Assembly: GCA_903904835.1 (NCBI GenBank)
Contig: CAIVEI010000021.1
Location: 1 to 64,000, forward strand
Reading direction: 5' to 3'
DNA: 64,000 nt
From: an uncultured Schlesneria sp.
GTDB lineage: Bacteria > Planctomycetota > Planctomycetia > Planctomycetales > Planctomycetaceae
Part shown: positions 29,204-39,033 of the stretch, piece by piece
How the letters are laid out: every line of letters starts with the position of its first letter
How positions within the stretch are numbered: position 1 is the stretch's first letter
The notes under the pieces: generated by a model
Seen by the model: the letters and a program-made list of their open reading frames with translations, nothing else
Told to the model about the DNA's origin: nothing
The model's database searches: none
Translations under genes and position numbers: made by a program

Positions 29204-31438
29204 TCAGGCTTCCCGAACGACGATCCGATTTCCTGAGATTGCAATAACTTCCAGATTTGCATCGGCCATAATAAATGGCCCTTCGCTGATTACGTCGAGG
29301 ATACGATTGTCAAAACGTGCTTTTCCTGATGGGCGGAGCATTGTTAAAGCGGTTCCGGAATCACCGATCGAGACAGCATCGTTGATGAAGGTTGTTGAAG
29401 GAAAAGTTTCCAATCTCAGCCGAGGTTCATCAGCATTCGCACCTGGCGGACCAAGCACCATGGAATCGAAACCGGGTAGCGACGGCAGGAATCTCGCAAA
29501 CGTGACACCGAAAGCCACCACAATCCCAAGTGATAAGATGACTTGTCCTGTTTTCCAGGTCAGTTCTTCGAGATTTGTCGCGAAGTCAAAACTCCAGGAA
29601 TGACCAGCCATGATTAATGAGGCAAGAACCAGCAGAATTCCCGAAACACCAAACACTCCGAATCCTGGTACAACAAAAATTTCTAATCCCAGGCAACCGA
29701 GCCCCAGCACGAAAAGAACAACTTCCAACCATCCTGCAGTCCCTCCCATGAAACTGCTCCAGAAGAACAGCGCAAAGCACAATACCGAGAGGATACCGAG
29801 GATTCCGGTCATAAAATGCAATTCGACATAGATCAATGCTACACCCATTACGATCATCAGCATCACCATTGCCGGATGATTTAAACTGAATACCACGCGA
29901 TCGACCCATGTTTTTTCGATCGGCACCAGCTTCATTCCAGGAGGTACCCCAATCCGGGATTTCAATTCTTCGAAGTCATTAACGGGCGATTCCGAAATCT
30001 TCAGTTCGTTCGCACGAACCCCATTCGACGTAAACAATAGCTCGCCATTTGTTTCGCGGAGTTGCGCTCCTTTGATCCATTCGCCGTTGGAAGCATGGAT
30101 ATCCAGTTCACTCATATACCACACTCGACCGTTATCTCGGTGTGTGACCTGAAAAACTTTGAGTGAGCGATCTGCCATGGCTTCGCAAATTGCGATGGGG
30201 CGGTGTTTTTTCTCTGCTAATTCTCGCAAAGCAACTTTAAGGGGACTGAGGATTTTTTCGGGGGCTCGTTCGAATGGCTGTCCCGGTCGCATTTCGATCG
30301 GTCCCGCATCACCGATTTTTGCGTCAGGATGCATAATAATTTCGTCACAGCCGAGAGAAATGATCGCTGCACCGCTGATGGCCTCGTGTGGCACATATGC
30401 CACGGTGCGAATTTTCTTTGTCTCCAGATCTGCGATTGCGTTTGCCAGGGTGATGCTTGCAACGAGCAGTCCACCTGGAGAATCGATTTCGAACACAATT
30501 GCTTGAGCATCGTCGGCGACGGCTCGCTCAATCTGTCGTACCAGGAAGCTCTCTTGAAGCCGGTCGATGATGCCATCAACTTTAATCAGGCGAACTTTGC
30601 GGTTTTCTTTTTCGATCGGGATCTCGCGTAGCGATTCCCGTTGCAATCCATAGAGACTAGCGACGGACAGACGATTCTCGGCAGTTTGGGAAACCAGAAT
30701 GTCCAGCGACCGAGACGCGCTTCCTTGAAACGTACCTAAAACTCCTGCTTCTTTCACAATTTCAACATTTTCGATCGTAACGTTTGTCTTACGAAGGGTT
30801 TCGAGTTCATCCTTTGTGATGACTCGCGATTCTAACTCGTCTGTCCCGGCCTCCAACGACCTGACGCGGATTCGCCAGAGTTGTTCCTGCTGATCCATCA
30901 TACCCCGCACAATGGCAGAGTTGATTTTGTTGTTATGCCGTTTCTGAGCCAGTGCAAGAATTGCCTGTTGTTCATCAATTTCCAGAGGCTTCCCTCTCCC
31001 GATATCACCAAGTTTTGCATCTGGGTGCATGACAATTTGTTTGCAAGCTAAAGCGATCAAAACATTTGGGCCAGTGACCGTCGCAGGAATCCAGGCAACC
31101 GTTGTGATGTTCGATAGTTGCGATGACGTCAGGAACTTTGCCAGTCCCTGAATATGGTGAAATTGACTAGTTCCCGGCTCGATCTGCAGTACCAGCACGG
31201 CCGGGCGTTCTTCCTGAGACGCTTGTTGTTGTAGCTTCAGTGCCGTTGTTGAGATCCGATTAAAAACCGCGTCATCAACGGGACTGGTGACGGTCAAAAA
31301 TTGCCCGATCGGCAGCCGCTTCTTGATTGGAACTTCGTCTGCAATCAGCAGGCTATCTACGCTGCATGCGAAAAAGAACGCGACGAAGCAAATCCAAATG
31401 AAAAATCGCCGCGAAACAGATTTCGTGACACACATCAT
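29204..31438 (-). CDS. NfeD-type membrane protease with two ClpP-like domains
   Basis: A 744-residue membrane protein. After a signal anchor (about 10-30) there is a first ClpP/SDH-like domain (about 45-200). A second follows (about 285-470), containing IVFEIDSPGG and AISGAAIISLGCDEI, with the likely nucleophile Ser near 355. The C-terminus has four to five transmembrane segments (about 535-660) and an NfeD OB-fold (about 680-744). In the first domain the serine position falls in VTGPNVLIALACKQI, with no matching Ser, so that copy looks inactive. Family members cleave membrane proteins such as stomatin. No stomatin gene is adjacent. Confidence 0.85.
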   Translation of the reverse strand: MMCVTKSVSRRFFIWICFVAFFFACSVDSLLIADEVPIKKRLPIGQFLTVTSPVDDAVFNRISTTALKLQQQASQEERPAVLVLQIEPGTSQFHHIQGLAKFLTSSQLSNITTVAWIPATVTGPNVLIALACKQIVMHPDAKLGDIGRGKPLEIDEQQAILALAQKRHNNKINSAIVRGMMDQQEQLWRIRVRSLEAGTDELESRVITKDELETLRKTNVTIENVEIVKEAGVLGTFQGSASRSLDILVSQTAENRLSVASLYGLQRESLREIPIEKENRKVRLIKVDGIIDRLQESFLVRQIERAVADDAQAIVFEIDSPGGLLVASITLANAIADLETKKIRTVAYVPHEAISGAAIISLGCDEIIMHPDAKIGDAGPIEMRPGQPFERAPEKILSPLKVALRELAEKKHRPIAICEAMADRSLKVFQVTHRDNGRVWYMSELDIHASNGEWIKGAQLRETNGELLFTSNGVRANELKISESPVNDFEELKSRIGVPPGMKLVPIEKTWVDRVVFSLNHPAMVMLMIVMGVALIYVELHFMTGILGILSVLCFALFFWSSFMGGTAGWLEVVLFVLGLGCLGLEIFVVPGFGVFGVSGILLVLASLIMAGHSWSFDFATNLEELTWKTGQVILSLGIVVAFGVTFARFLPSLPGFDSMVLGPPGANADEPRLRLETFPSTTFINDAVSIGDSGTALTMLRPSGKARFDNRILDVISEGPFIMADANLEVIAISGNRIVVREA

Positions 31439-31784
31439 TCTTCCATTCCCTATCGCGGAACGCGCCAGCTAACGGCGGGCGCGGGAATCGACTCCGTGAA
31501 TTATACACGGCGATCCAGTCGTAGGGGAGGAGTCACGGTTTGATTGTGTGTGAAGAGGATTCGATTTTTTCCGATCGTCATAGTTAACCCATTTTGGCCA
31601 ACGCGGATGCGGCGTCAAAACTTCTCTTTGGAAATCAATTCTAACTGGTTGAGATGGAAACAATTCTTCAGTCTGTTCGTCGGGTCTGAGAGGTGTATCG
31701 ATTGAACCACGCCGCTAGAATCTGTGTCTCTGATTCGTTTTGCAACCATAACAGGGCGGTCGACTGCGTCCCTTCAACAGGTTT
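31439..31784. other. Divergent intergenic region
   Basis: A 346-base gap between the NfeD protease gene (minus) and argS (plus). It must contain two promoters, but I can name no confident -35/-10 pair, repeat or small gene. Confidence 0.5.
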
Positions 31785-33740
31785 TTGTTCATGGATTTTC
31801 TGTCTGAACTACGGTCTCGATTGCGAACCGCATTAACATCAATTACCGATTCGCCTGCGACGTATGTCGAAATGCTCAAACCTTCCCAAGACGGGAAGTT
31901 TGGGGATTTTCAGGCCAATTGCGCAATGCCGCTGGCCAAACAAACCAAGCAAGCTCCACGAGATGTTGCCTCTGCCCTGATTGAAAAGCTGGACGTTGCG
32001 GATCTTTGCGATCCCCCCGAGATCGCAGGCCCGGGCTTTATCAATCTTCGAATCAAGACGGCGCGTCTGGCGGATGAAACGGCGAAGTTGACGCGGGATG
32101 ATAGACTTGGCGTAAATGCCGTTGAGTCACGTCGAACTTACATCGTCGACTTTTCCTCGCCAAATGTTGCCAAGCCCATGCATGTGGGACACTTGCGGAG
32201 CACCGTTATTGGAAACGCGTTATGTCGCATCCTGCGATTTCTCGGCCATCGAGTCCTCTCGGATAATCACGTGGGTGATTGGGGAACTCAGTTCGGCATG
32301 ATTATTTACGGGTACAAGAATTTTCGTGACGACGCGGCGTACCAACGCGACCCCGTTTCGGAATTGGCCCGGCTCTACCGGTTGGTGAATCAACTGTCCG
32401 ATTACCACGAACTTGTTGCAAACCTTCCGGAGCAACGAGAAAAATTGCCGTTAAGCGAAGCGGCACTCAACTCCGCTCGGAACGCGGCAGCAGCGAATCC
32501 GTCGGACAAGGACGCTTCTCGGCTCGTGAAAAAATCTGAGCAAGAATTGTCCGATCTGAGGGGGGCGATTACCTCCGCCGAAGCGAAGTGTCGATCGATT
32601 GAAGAGAATTCAGCCTTAAAAGGACTTGCCGATGCCCATCCTAAGGTTGGGGAACTTGCTCGCCGAGAGACCGCCAAATTGCATGCGGGCGACATCGAAA
32701 ACAAACGGCTTTGGGACGAGTTTGTACCCAAATGCATGCTCGCTCTCGACTCCATGTACCAGCGATTTGGGATTACGTTCGACATGGCATTGGGGGAAAG
32801 CTGGTACAATCCGATGCTGGCCGGAATTGTGGATGAACTAAAAACGAAGAACTTTGCTGTTGTCAGCGAAGGAGCGACGTGCGTTTTCGTTGAAGGGAAC
32901 GACGCGCCGTTCATCGTTCAGAAAGCGGATGGAGCCTTCACATATGCGACGACGGATCTTGCCACAATCCGGTATCGAGTCGATACGCTGCACGCCGACG
33001 CCTGTTTGTATGTCGTCGATTCGCGACAGAGCGAACACTTCCAATTGCTGTTCGCAACCGCAAAGAAAATTGGCTACGACAAAACGGAATTTCGTCATGT
33101 GAGCTTCGGAACGGTTCTTGGTGAGGATCGTCGGCCCTATAAAACCCGATCAGGTGACACAATCGGACTCGAAAGCCTGCTCGACGAAGCGATCCAGAAT
33201 GCTCGAAAAATTGTTGATGAAAACAGTTCACATTTGAGCGAAACCGAACGAGCCAATGTTTCGGTACTTGTCGGGATGGGAGCTATCATCTACGTCGACC
33301 TCCATCACAATCGAGATAGCGACTACGTTTTCAGTTGGGAAAAGATGCTCGCCACCAACGGCGACACGGCAACGTATATTCAATACGCCTACGCACGAGT
33401 TTGCGGAATTCTCCGAAAGGGAGATGTCGATGTGAAGGGGCTTCGGTCGGCCGGCTATTCCATTCTGCTCGACACCCCGGCGGAACGAACGCTTGCGCTG
33501 CAGTTGAATCGCTTTTCGAATGCACTTGGCGATGTCGCCGTCGACTATCGCCCAAATCTGCTGACTCAATATCTGTTCGAGACCGCAAACTGCTTCGCGT
33601 CGTTCTACAACGAATGCCCGGTACTTAACGCAGAACCTGCGGAATTGAGGGCAAGCCGACTCCTTTTATGCGATGCGACGGCACGCGTGCTCAAGCAGGG
33701 ATTGGATTTATTGGGGATTGGCGTGGCCGACCAGATGTAA
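31785..33740 (+). CDS. argS: Arginyl-tRNA synthetase
   Basis: Class I synthetase charging tRNA-Arg. The HIGH motif appears as PMHVGHLRST (about residue 130) after FSSPNVAK. VSFGTVLGEDRRPYKTRSGD occupies the KMSKS region (about 445), in a form without the canonical Lys-Met-Ser-Lys, as in many ArgRS. The N-terminal Add-1 domain and C-terminal DALR domain are recognisable. At 651 residues it exceeds the usual 550-590. The surplus lies at about 215-285, an Ala/Glu/Lys-rich helical insertion. The alternative start at 31791 (MDF) is equally possible. Confidence 0.95.
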   Translation: MFMDFLSELRSRLRTALTSITDSPATYVEMLKPSQDGKFGDFQANCAMPLAKQTKQAPRDVASALIEKLDVADLCDPPEIAGPGFINLRIKTARLADETAKLTRDDRLGVNAVESRRTYIVDFSSPNVAKPMHVGHLRSTVIGNALCRILRFLGHRVLSDNHVGDWGTQFGMIIYGYKNFRDDAAYQRDPVSELARLYRLVNQLSDYHELVANLPEQREKLPLSEAALNSARNAAAANPSDKDASRLVKKSEQELSDLRGAITSAEAKCRSIEENSALKGLADAHPKVGELARRETAKLHAGDIENKRLWDEFVPKCMLALDSMYQRFGITFDMALGESWYNPMLAGIVDELKTKNFAVVSEGATCVFVEGNDAPFIVQKADGAFTYATTDLATIRYRVDTLHADACLYVVDSRQSEHFQLLFATAKKIGYDKTEFRHVSFGTVLGEDRRPYKTRSGDTIGLESLLDEAIQNARKIVDENSSHLSETERANVSVLVGMGAIIYVDLHHNRDSDYVFSWEKMLATNGDTATYIQYAYARVCGILRKGDVDVKGLRSAGYSILLDTPAERTLALQLNRFSNALGDVAVDYRPNLLTQYLFETANCFASFYNECPVLNAEPAELRASRLLLCDATARVLKQGLDLLGIGVADQM

Positions 33741-33816
33741 TTCACAGACGATTGGTAACGGATCAATCGCCCAATTGTTCCAGTGAAATTCGAGTTGGTG
33801 AAACGCCGTTACGCGA

Positions 33817-34248
33817 GTGGAAACCCGCATCGTGACAAACAACCGTCGATTTTTAGTGGGGCTTTTAAGGGCAATCGGGCTGCTCGACCTTCTTGCTTTG
33901 CTGGCGGTTATCGCTCCGAGAGGTTGGATTGACGAATGCCATCAGTCGCTGGGGATGGGCCGTTTGCCGGTCGAACCGATTACTGGATATCTCGCTCGAA
34001 GCACTTCGTTCTGGTACGCGTCATACGGAATGCTGCTATGGTTTGTTTCATCCGATGTCGAGAAGAATTCGCAGTTGATCGCCTGCCTGGCCTGGATCAT
34101 GGTCGTTCAAGGATTTGTGGTCGTCGGAATCGATATTGCGGAAGGAATGCCAGGCTGGTGGACCGCGCTTGAAGGCCCGTGCTGCATCGGTCTTGGCGCC
34201 AGCGTGTTGATCGCGCAAGGACCCCTGAAATCGACGAATGACTCGTGA
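33817..34248 (+). CDS. Small conserved-type membrane protein
   Basis: A 143-residue protein of no family I can name. Four hydrophobic segments (about residues 13-32, 62-78, 86-105, 118-133) suggest a four-helix inner-membrane protein. Both candidate starts are GTG (33817 and 33832). It follows argS by 76 bases on the same strand and may share its transcript. No catalytic motif is seen. Confidence 0.65.
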   Translation: METRIVTNNRRFLVGLLRAIGLLDLLALLAVIAPRGWIDECHQSLGMGRLPVEPITGYLARSTSFWYASYGMLLWFVSSDVEKNSQLIACLAWIMVVQGFVVVGIDIAEGMPGWWTALEGPCCIGLGASVLIAQGPLKSTNDS

Positions 34249-34343
34249 ATCCCAGGACTGTAATCTTTGTCATCGACTGTAAACCGGCTGTTCGCAGTCA
34301 AAATTGTGCGACAAGCACATCCGATGAGAAATTCACTGTTTTT

Positions 34344-35240
34344 TCAAGCGATTCTTCGCTCATCCCAGCGTCTAAAGCCGATTCGCAACAGTCCGGTATA
34401 GCTCGCATTGAAAACAAATGAGCTGAGTTTGAGATAACGTACGAAGCGGTTATAGACATCCAAATCGACAATCTTCAAAGCCTCGGATTTACGCGACACT
34501 AAAGTTCGATACCAGATTTGGCAGGTCCGTGCATAATGTTCTCGGTCGTTACGCAGGTTAACGACTTCAAACAATCCGTCACTCGCCGCGATGATGTCTG
34601 CAAGCGTAGGTAAAACAGATTCAGGAAAAATCACGTCGAAAAAGAACTTTGTATCGGGTTGGTCTTTGACGTGAGCCACATCGACGTTGCCATACGAAAT
34701 CGTCTGAAGTGACAACCGACCGCCTGGCTTCAGCCATCCGTAGCAACTTTCAAAAAATGCCCGATACGCAGCAATTCGTTGACTATCCGGCCATTCTGCC
34801 TTGGCAAAATGCTCGAACGCTCCGACGGAGATTATTCCGTCATAGAGATCCGCCGGTTGATGATCGACCCAGCTTTCGATTCGAATCTCGACTCGTGGAT
34901 CGGGCCGCAGAGCACTCCATTCCGCTTGCGCGTTACTGAGCGTCAGCCCGGTTGCCTGTTCAACTTGATGCGTTTCGACGAGGCGCCGCACGAGCGAACC
35001 CCATCCGCAGCCGATGTCGAGGACGCGTTGAGCGCCTTTGGCATGAATTTGATTTGCGTGAAAATCAATTTTCCGCAGCTGAGCCTGCTCGAGCATCGAG
35101 TCAGGCTCGTTGTCTTCCCAAAGTGCACATGAATAACAAAGTGTGGGGTCAAGCCAGAGTTCGTAGAATTCGTTCGCCACGTCGTAGTGGCGACGAATTG
35201 CTTCAGGTGAGGCCCCACGCTGAGTAATTGTTGAAGTCAT
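34344..35240 (-). CDS. Cyclopropane-fatty-acid-synthase-like SAM methyltransferase
   Basis: A 298-residue methyltransferase of the CFAS/mycolic acid cyclase group. The family opening AIRRHYDVANEFYELWLDPTLCYSCA is followed by the SAM-binding motif VLDIGCGWGSL (about residue 72) and a GAFEHF acidic loop. The protein lacks the long N-terminal domain of CfaA, as in pathway-specific homologues. Its gene begins nine bases after the acyl carrier protein gene, so it may methylate an ACP-bound or lipid acyl chain in the local ketosynthase pathway. The exact substrate is unknown. Confidence 0.85.
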   Translation of the reverse strand: MTSTITQRGASPEAIRRHYDVANEFYELWLDPTLCYSCALWEDNEPDSMLEQAQLRKIDFHANQIHAKGAQRVLDIGCGWGSLVRRLVETHQVEQATGLTLSNAQAEWSALRPDPRVEIRIESWVDHQPADLYDGIISVGAFEHFAKAEWPDSQRIAAYRAFFESCYGWLKPGGRLSLQTISYGNVDVAHVKDQPDTKFFFDVIFPESVLPTLADIIAASDGLFEVVNLRNDREHYARTCQIWYRTLVSRKSEALKIVDLDVYNRFVRYLKLSSFVFNASYTGLLRIGFRRWDERRIA

Positions 35241-35249
35241 GTAGACCTT

Positions 35250-35564
35250 TCAAGCCGCAACTTTCTGAATATCGTCTTTCCCGCCAGAAGCATCTTTGGG
35301 CTCATTTGTCTTTTTCTGAACGATGTCGAGCAGCTCTCCGACGTGCACCGCGTCGGCCAGCTCTTCGTGCGAGAGACGTATTTTGAAATGACGCTCAAGC
35401 TGCATGATGAGGCTGACCATATCGACTGAATCGAGACCCAGCTGCTCGGCAAGATGTTGTTCGTCAGACAAACTTTCAAGCGGCTCGCCGGTCTCGGCTT
35501 CGAATAATTCCAGCAACGTCTCACGAATCTGATCGCGTGTAACCACGATATCTCCCGAAATCAT
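35250..35564 (-). CDS. Acyl carrier protein
   Basis: A 104-residue carrier protein. The phosphopantetheine Ser sits in GLDSVDMVSLIMQLE (about residue 45), and the helices around it follow the ACP fold. A Lys/Asp-rich tail of ~20 residues is extra. It is the first gene of a two-gene unit with the methyltransferase and diverges from the ketosynthase unit, so it probably serves this cluster rather than housekeeping fatty-acid synthesis. Confidence 0.88.
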   Translation of the reverse strand: MISGDIVVTRDQIRETLLELFEAETGEPLESLSDEQHLAEQLGLDSVDMVSLIMQLERHFKIRLSHEELADAVHVGELLDIVQKKTNEPKDASGGKDDIQKVAA

Positions 35565-35912
35565 CCATGATGGAAGCTCCCCCTAATTGTGTCGCGTGCG
35601 GAGCCGATGCATGCGACAAAACACTGACCCAACACCGGCCAGAATCGGCCCCGCAGATCGAATGCGCGGGGATCAAATCAACTTTTCGCGGACGCCACAA
35701 GAGCGATTTTCAGAAAAAGCAGTCCGAGAGGTCACTTTTTTGTCAGAGAGATCTAGTGGCAAAACGGGAAGTCGCTAGACTTCGCCCCCGCCACGCGCTA
35801 ACGACCGAATCATCATGATGATGTGACCAGACCTTTGATCGCGAGCGATAGGGCAATGGTATCCGCAGGGGGGTGCCAGTTTCACGGTTATCGATGCTCC
35901 AAGGAGGGGGCT
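35565..35912. other. Divergent intergenic region of the ketosynthase cluster
   Basis: About 350 bases between the ACP operon (minus) and the plus-strand genes. A strong ribosome site, AAGGAGG, lies at its right edge just before 35913. No other element is clear. Confidence 0.5.
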
Positions 35913-36641
35913 ATGCGAAAGTCGTTTTTTTATTGGTCTTTCGTGATTTGTTCCGCTGCGTGGTTCTCAGGCATTCAGGTGACGCAGGGAGAAGATCGAC
36001 CCAAGCTCCGCGTGACCAATGCTGCGAACAAATCCGAATCGGTCGAAGTCCGCGACTTTGAAGTTCGCGTGGACAACAAACCTGCCGGAACGCATCGTCT
36101 GACCATCAAATCCGAAGGCGATACGCACGAGGTTGCGTTTCAGACAGACGTCAAGTTCGATTTCATCGTCTATGCATACGTCTTTAAGTTTCGGGGGAAA
36201 GAAGTCTGGCGCGATGGAATTCTCGAACAGTGCGATATTCGCTGCGAGGACGGTGGTAAAAAACGGTCCATGGAGCTGAAAACGGATGGGACAATACAAC
36301 AGATCTCGTTCAATGGAAAATCAGTACCGGCGAAATCCCAATGTGTCATGTCAACCGCCTATTGGCGTCTCCCTGCCGAACAGTTGCGAGCCAAGCCATT
36401 CTCGATTGTTGACGTCGACTCGGGAGTCACGCGAAGTGCCAGCTTAAATGTCGTGGGTCCAACGACAATCACCACGTCGGGCCGATCGCTGACTTGTCAT
36501 CATTTCAAGATTGACGGTCCATCTCCGGCCGAACTTTGGTTTGACGATCGCGACCGATTGGTTCGTCAGAAATCCGTTGAACAAGGGCACCACATGGAAC
36601 TTCGACTGAAAGACATTCGGGTTTCGAACGAAGACAAATAA
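35913..36641 (+). CDS. Secreted DUF6134-like protein
   Basis: A 242-residue exported protein. AAGGAGG five bases before the ATG at 35913 fixes the start; the frame continues upstream to 35823 without support. The signal peptide ends near GIQVTQGE. The rest is a beta-rich lipocalin-like sandwich with alternating strands, resembling the DUF6134 family found beside lipid and polyene-type gene sets. It may handle a lipid product in the periplasm. No catalytic residues are evident. Spacing to the next gene is 107 bases. Confidence 0.7.
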   Translation: MRKSFFYWSFVICSAAWFSGIQVTQGEDRPKLRVTNAANKSESVEVRDFEVRVDNKPAGTHRLTIKSEGDTHEVAFQTDVKFDFIVYAYVFKFRGKEVWRDGILEQCDIRCEDGGKKRSMELKTDGTIQQISFNGKSVPAKSQCVMSTAYWRLPAEQLRAKPFSIVDVDSGVTRSASLNVVGPTTITTSGRSLTCHHFKIDGPSPAELWFDDRDRLVRQKSVEQGHHMELRLKDIRVSNEDK

Positions 36642-36748
36642 TCACATGCGAGGTTCGCGAGGTCTACTTCAAAGCGATTTGGAATTGACCTGAATCCTTT
36701 GGAATCAAAATACATCTCATTTCTCCTTCGTCCTGCAAAAGGATTACC

Positions 36749-37609
36749 GTGCCCACGATGAACACCCTCGGCAAAGAAACGGCCACGGAACACGATTCCT
36801 TGGAATGTGCGGTTACTTCTTATGCCGCAACGCGGTTAACTTATGATTATGTCAACGCATTGAGAAAGCAGTCTGATACATTGCCGGGAGCGCTCGGTAA
36901 CAGTGTTCTCAGACATTCTGACGAACAAACTCTGACCTCGCTGGTCGCAGTCAAAGATGCCATCAGTCGATTTGAGACTCCGCCCGAAGACTTTCAAAAA
37001 TGGGGAGTTGTCTTTTCGACTCGATATCTCGGACGAACCGCGTTTGCTCAGGCACTTAATAAATTTGCCGTTGATGGACCCTGGAATGTCTCGGTTCAAG
37101 TCGTCCCGAATCGTTCACTCCATTCACCCGCCAGCATGTTGGGACTTGCACTCGGTTGTCATGGTCCCTGTGTCGGAGTCGGTGGCGGTCTTGATGGTGA
37201 ACCTGATGCGTGGCTGACAGCGATTTCTTTGCTGGATCAACAATCGTTGCCCGGTATCTGGCTTGTTTTTTCTGGCTGGGAGCCGGATGAACGGATCGAC
37301 ATCGAGGGAACGCCCTTGACGGAAACGAGTTGTACAACCCTGGCATTGGCACTGCAGCCTGCCTTAACAGCCAATCCGACGGCTCGCTTACGCATCGTTT
37401 ATGATCAGTTCGCCCCAATCGCACTTGAAGTTCCAGCCAAAACGACAGCGATGACGTTGTTCGAAAACTTCATTGCTTCAGGTAACGAGCAGCCGCTGAC
37501 CGCAATGCTGGGAGGAGGGCTGCGGGCTGAAATGAACTGGTCAAACGCCGTGACATCAACAATTCCGTTGTTGCGACCGATTTCGACGAGTCTCAAAAAA
37601 GCAGCCTGA
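36749..37609 (+). CDS. Ketosynthase-like protein lacking the active site
   Basis: A 286-residue protein resembling the N-terminal half of beta-ketoacyl synthases (Ketoacyl-synt_2/chain-length-factor-like, PF13723 type). Where a ketosynthase has its nucleophile elbow the sequence reads ALGCHGPCVGVGGGLDG, and no HATGTP or KALTGH motifs follow. It is probably a non-condensing partner that shapes the product length of the complete ketosynthase 168 bases downstream. The start is a GTG with AAAAGGA upstream; an ATG three codons later is the alternative. Partnership is inferred from order. Confidence 0.75.
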   Translation: MPTMNTLGKETATEHDSLECAVTSYAATRLTYDYVNALRKQSDTLPGALGNSVLRHSDEQTLTSLVAVKDAISRFETPPEDFQKWGVVFSTRYLGRTAFAQALNKFAVDGPWNVSVQVVPNRSLHSPASMLGLALGCHGPCVGVGGGLDGEPDAWLTAISLLDQQSLPGIWLVFSGWEPDERIDIEGTPLTETSCTTLALALQPALTANPTARLRIVYDQFAPIALEVPAKTTAMTLFENFIASGNEQPLTAMLGGGLRAEMNWSNAVTSTIPLLRPISTSLKKAA

Positions 37610-37777
37610 TGAGAATGGCCAGAGACATGCTGTTTTACATGAATCTGATCTGATGAAAACGAGCATTTCACACGAATTCGAAACTGACTACGACGACCCG
37701 AGAAACATAAAAATCAGCTTTCAATGATGCCTCAATCATGAACGCACGAAACAAAGAACGGTGAAAGAGGAACCTGG

Positions 37778-39001
37778 ATGAAACAACAAGATACGGTCTG
37801 CATTACCGGAGTTGGGCTGACATCTTCGATTGGTCATGGGTATGAGGAATTCGCCTCAAACCTGCTGTCTAATGTTTCGGGAATTGAGCGTGTTTCGGCC
37901 TTCGAGGTGACTGATCATCCGAGTCAGATCGCCAGTTTGATTGGACAAATTCCCTGTCCAGATGGCTTTGATGAAAACGAATTTCGCTCTCGGTTACGAA
38001 TCGAGCAATGTGGTATCTGGTGCGCCGAGTCGGCGCTCAGGGATGCCGGGTTGCAAAAGCGGCCAGATGGATTACGGATCGGTCTCGTTCTTGGGCTGGG
38101 TGCGGAATGGATGCAGAGTTGGGAAATGGATTATCGACGTGGCGGTCGTCGGGCCTTTGATCCAACGGAAGAGCCCGCAGGACTGACCACCAAGGTACAT
38201 CGGTTGCTGAACCTTCGCGGACCACAATTGACCATCTCGGCCGCATGTGCCAGTGGTAACTGGGCGCTATCTCAAGGCCGTCGATGGCTGGAACTGGGGT
38301 GGGTTGATGTCTGCCTTGCTGGAGCCTGCGATATTGGTGTGACGCCACTTTCGCTGGCGGGGTTCGGTAATCTCCGAGCACTCTCTCGAAAAAACCAGGC
38401 CCCTCACGCAGCGCTTCGTCCGTTCGACAAAGATCGAGACGGCATGGTACTGGGTGAAGGAGGGGCAATTTTCGTCCTCGAAAAAACGTCGAAAGCAATG
38501 GAACGTGGTGCTCGTCGTTATGCCAATGTTGCCGGTTTCGGTGCTACGAGCGACGCTCATCACATGGTCATTCCCTGCCCCGAGCCACAACAGGGAATCG
38601 CGGCAATGAAGCAGGCACTTAACGATGCTCAAGTCGCACCAAATGAAATTGATTACATCAATGCACACGCAACGGGTACTCCCGTTGGAGACGTCTGTGA
38701 ATCGAAGATCTTGCAATCGGTGCTGGGCGCATCTGTGAAAGACGTTCCGATAAGCTCGACCAAAGCGTTGACGGGCCATCTGTTGAGTGCTGCAGCAGCA
38801 ATTGAAGCGGTCGCATGCCTGGTTGCTCTGGAGAGACAGGTAACGCCGCCGACGGTGAATCTCGACGATCCCGATCCTGATTGTGCCATGCTGAATCACG
38901 TACGGAACGAGCCCGAGCCCCGGACAGTTGACGTCACGGTGTCAAATTCATTCGGCTTCGGCGGAAACAACACCTGCCTGGTTCTGAAGAAAGCGGCGTA
39001 A
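37778..39001 (+). CDS. Beta-ketoacyl-ACP synthase (FabF/KSII type)
   Basis: Condenses malonyl-ACP with an acyl chain. The catalytic Cys lies in ISAACASGNWAL (about residue 157). The two His are in NAHATGTPVGD (about 296) and STKALTGHLLSA (about 334). The C-terminal NSFGFGGNNTCLV closes the fold. Length (407) is normal. With the ketosynthase-like partner, ACP and methyltransferase it forms a minimal type II set. A T-rich terminator hairpin follows at 39076. GAAAGAGGAA precedes the start. Confidence 0.92.
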   Translation: MKQQDTVCITGVGLTSSIGHGYEEFASNLLSNVSGIERVSAFEVTDHPSQIASLIGQIPCPDGFDENEFRSRLRIEQCGIWCAESALRDAGLQKRPDGLRIGLVLGLGAEWMQSWEMDYRRGGRRAFDPTEEPAGLTTKVHRLLNLRGPQLTISAACASGNWALSQGRRWLELGWVDVCLAGACDIGVTPLSLAGFGNLRALSRKNQAPHAALRPFDKDRDGMVLGEGGAIFVLEKTSKAMERGARRYANVAGFGATSDAHHMVIPCPEPQQGIAAMKQALNDAQVAPNEIDYINAHATGTPVGDVCESKILQSVLGASVKDVPISSTKALTGHLLSAAAAIEAVACLVALERQVTPPTVNLDDPDPDCAMLNHVRNEPEPRTVDVTVSNSFGFGGNNTCLVLKKAA

Positions 39002-39033
39002 AACAGGTCTTGGCGGAGACATTGATCTTCGTA

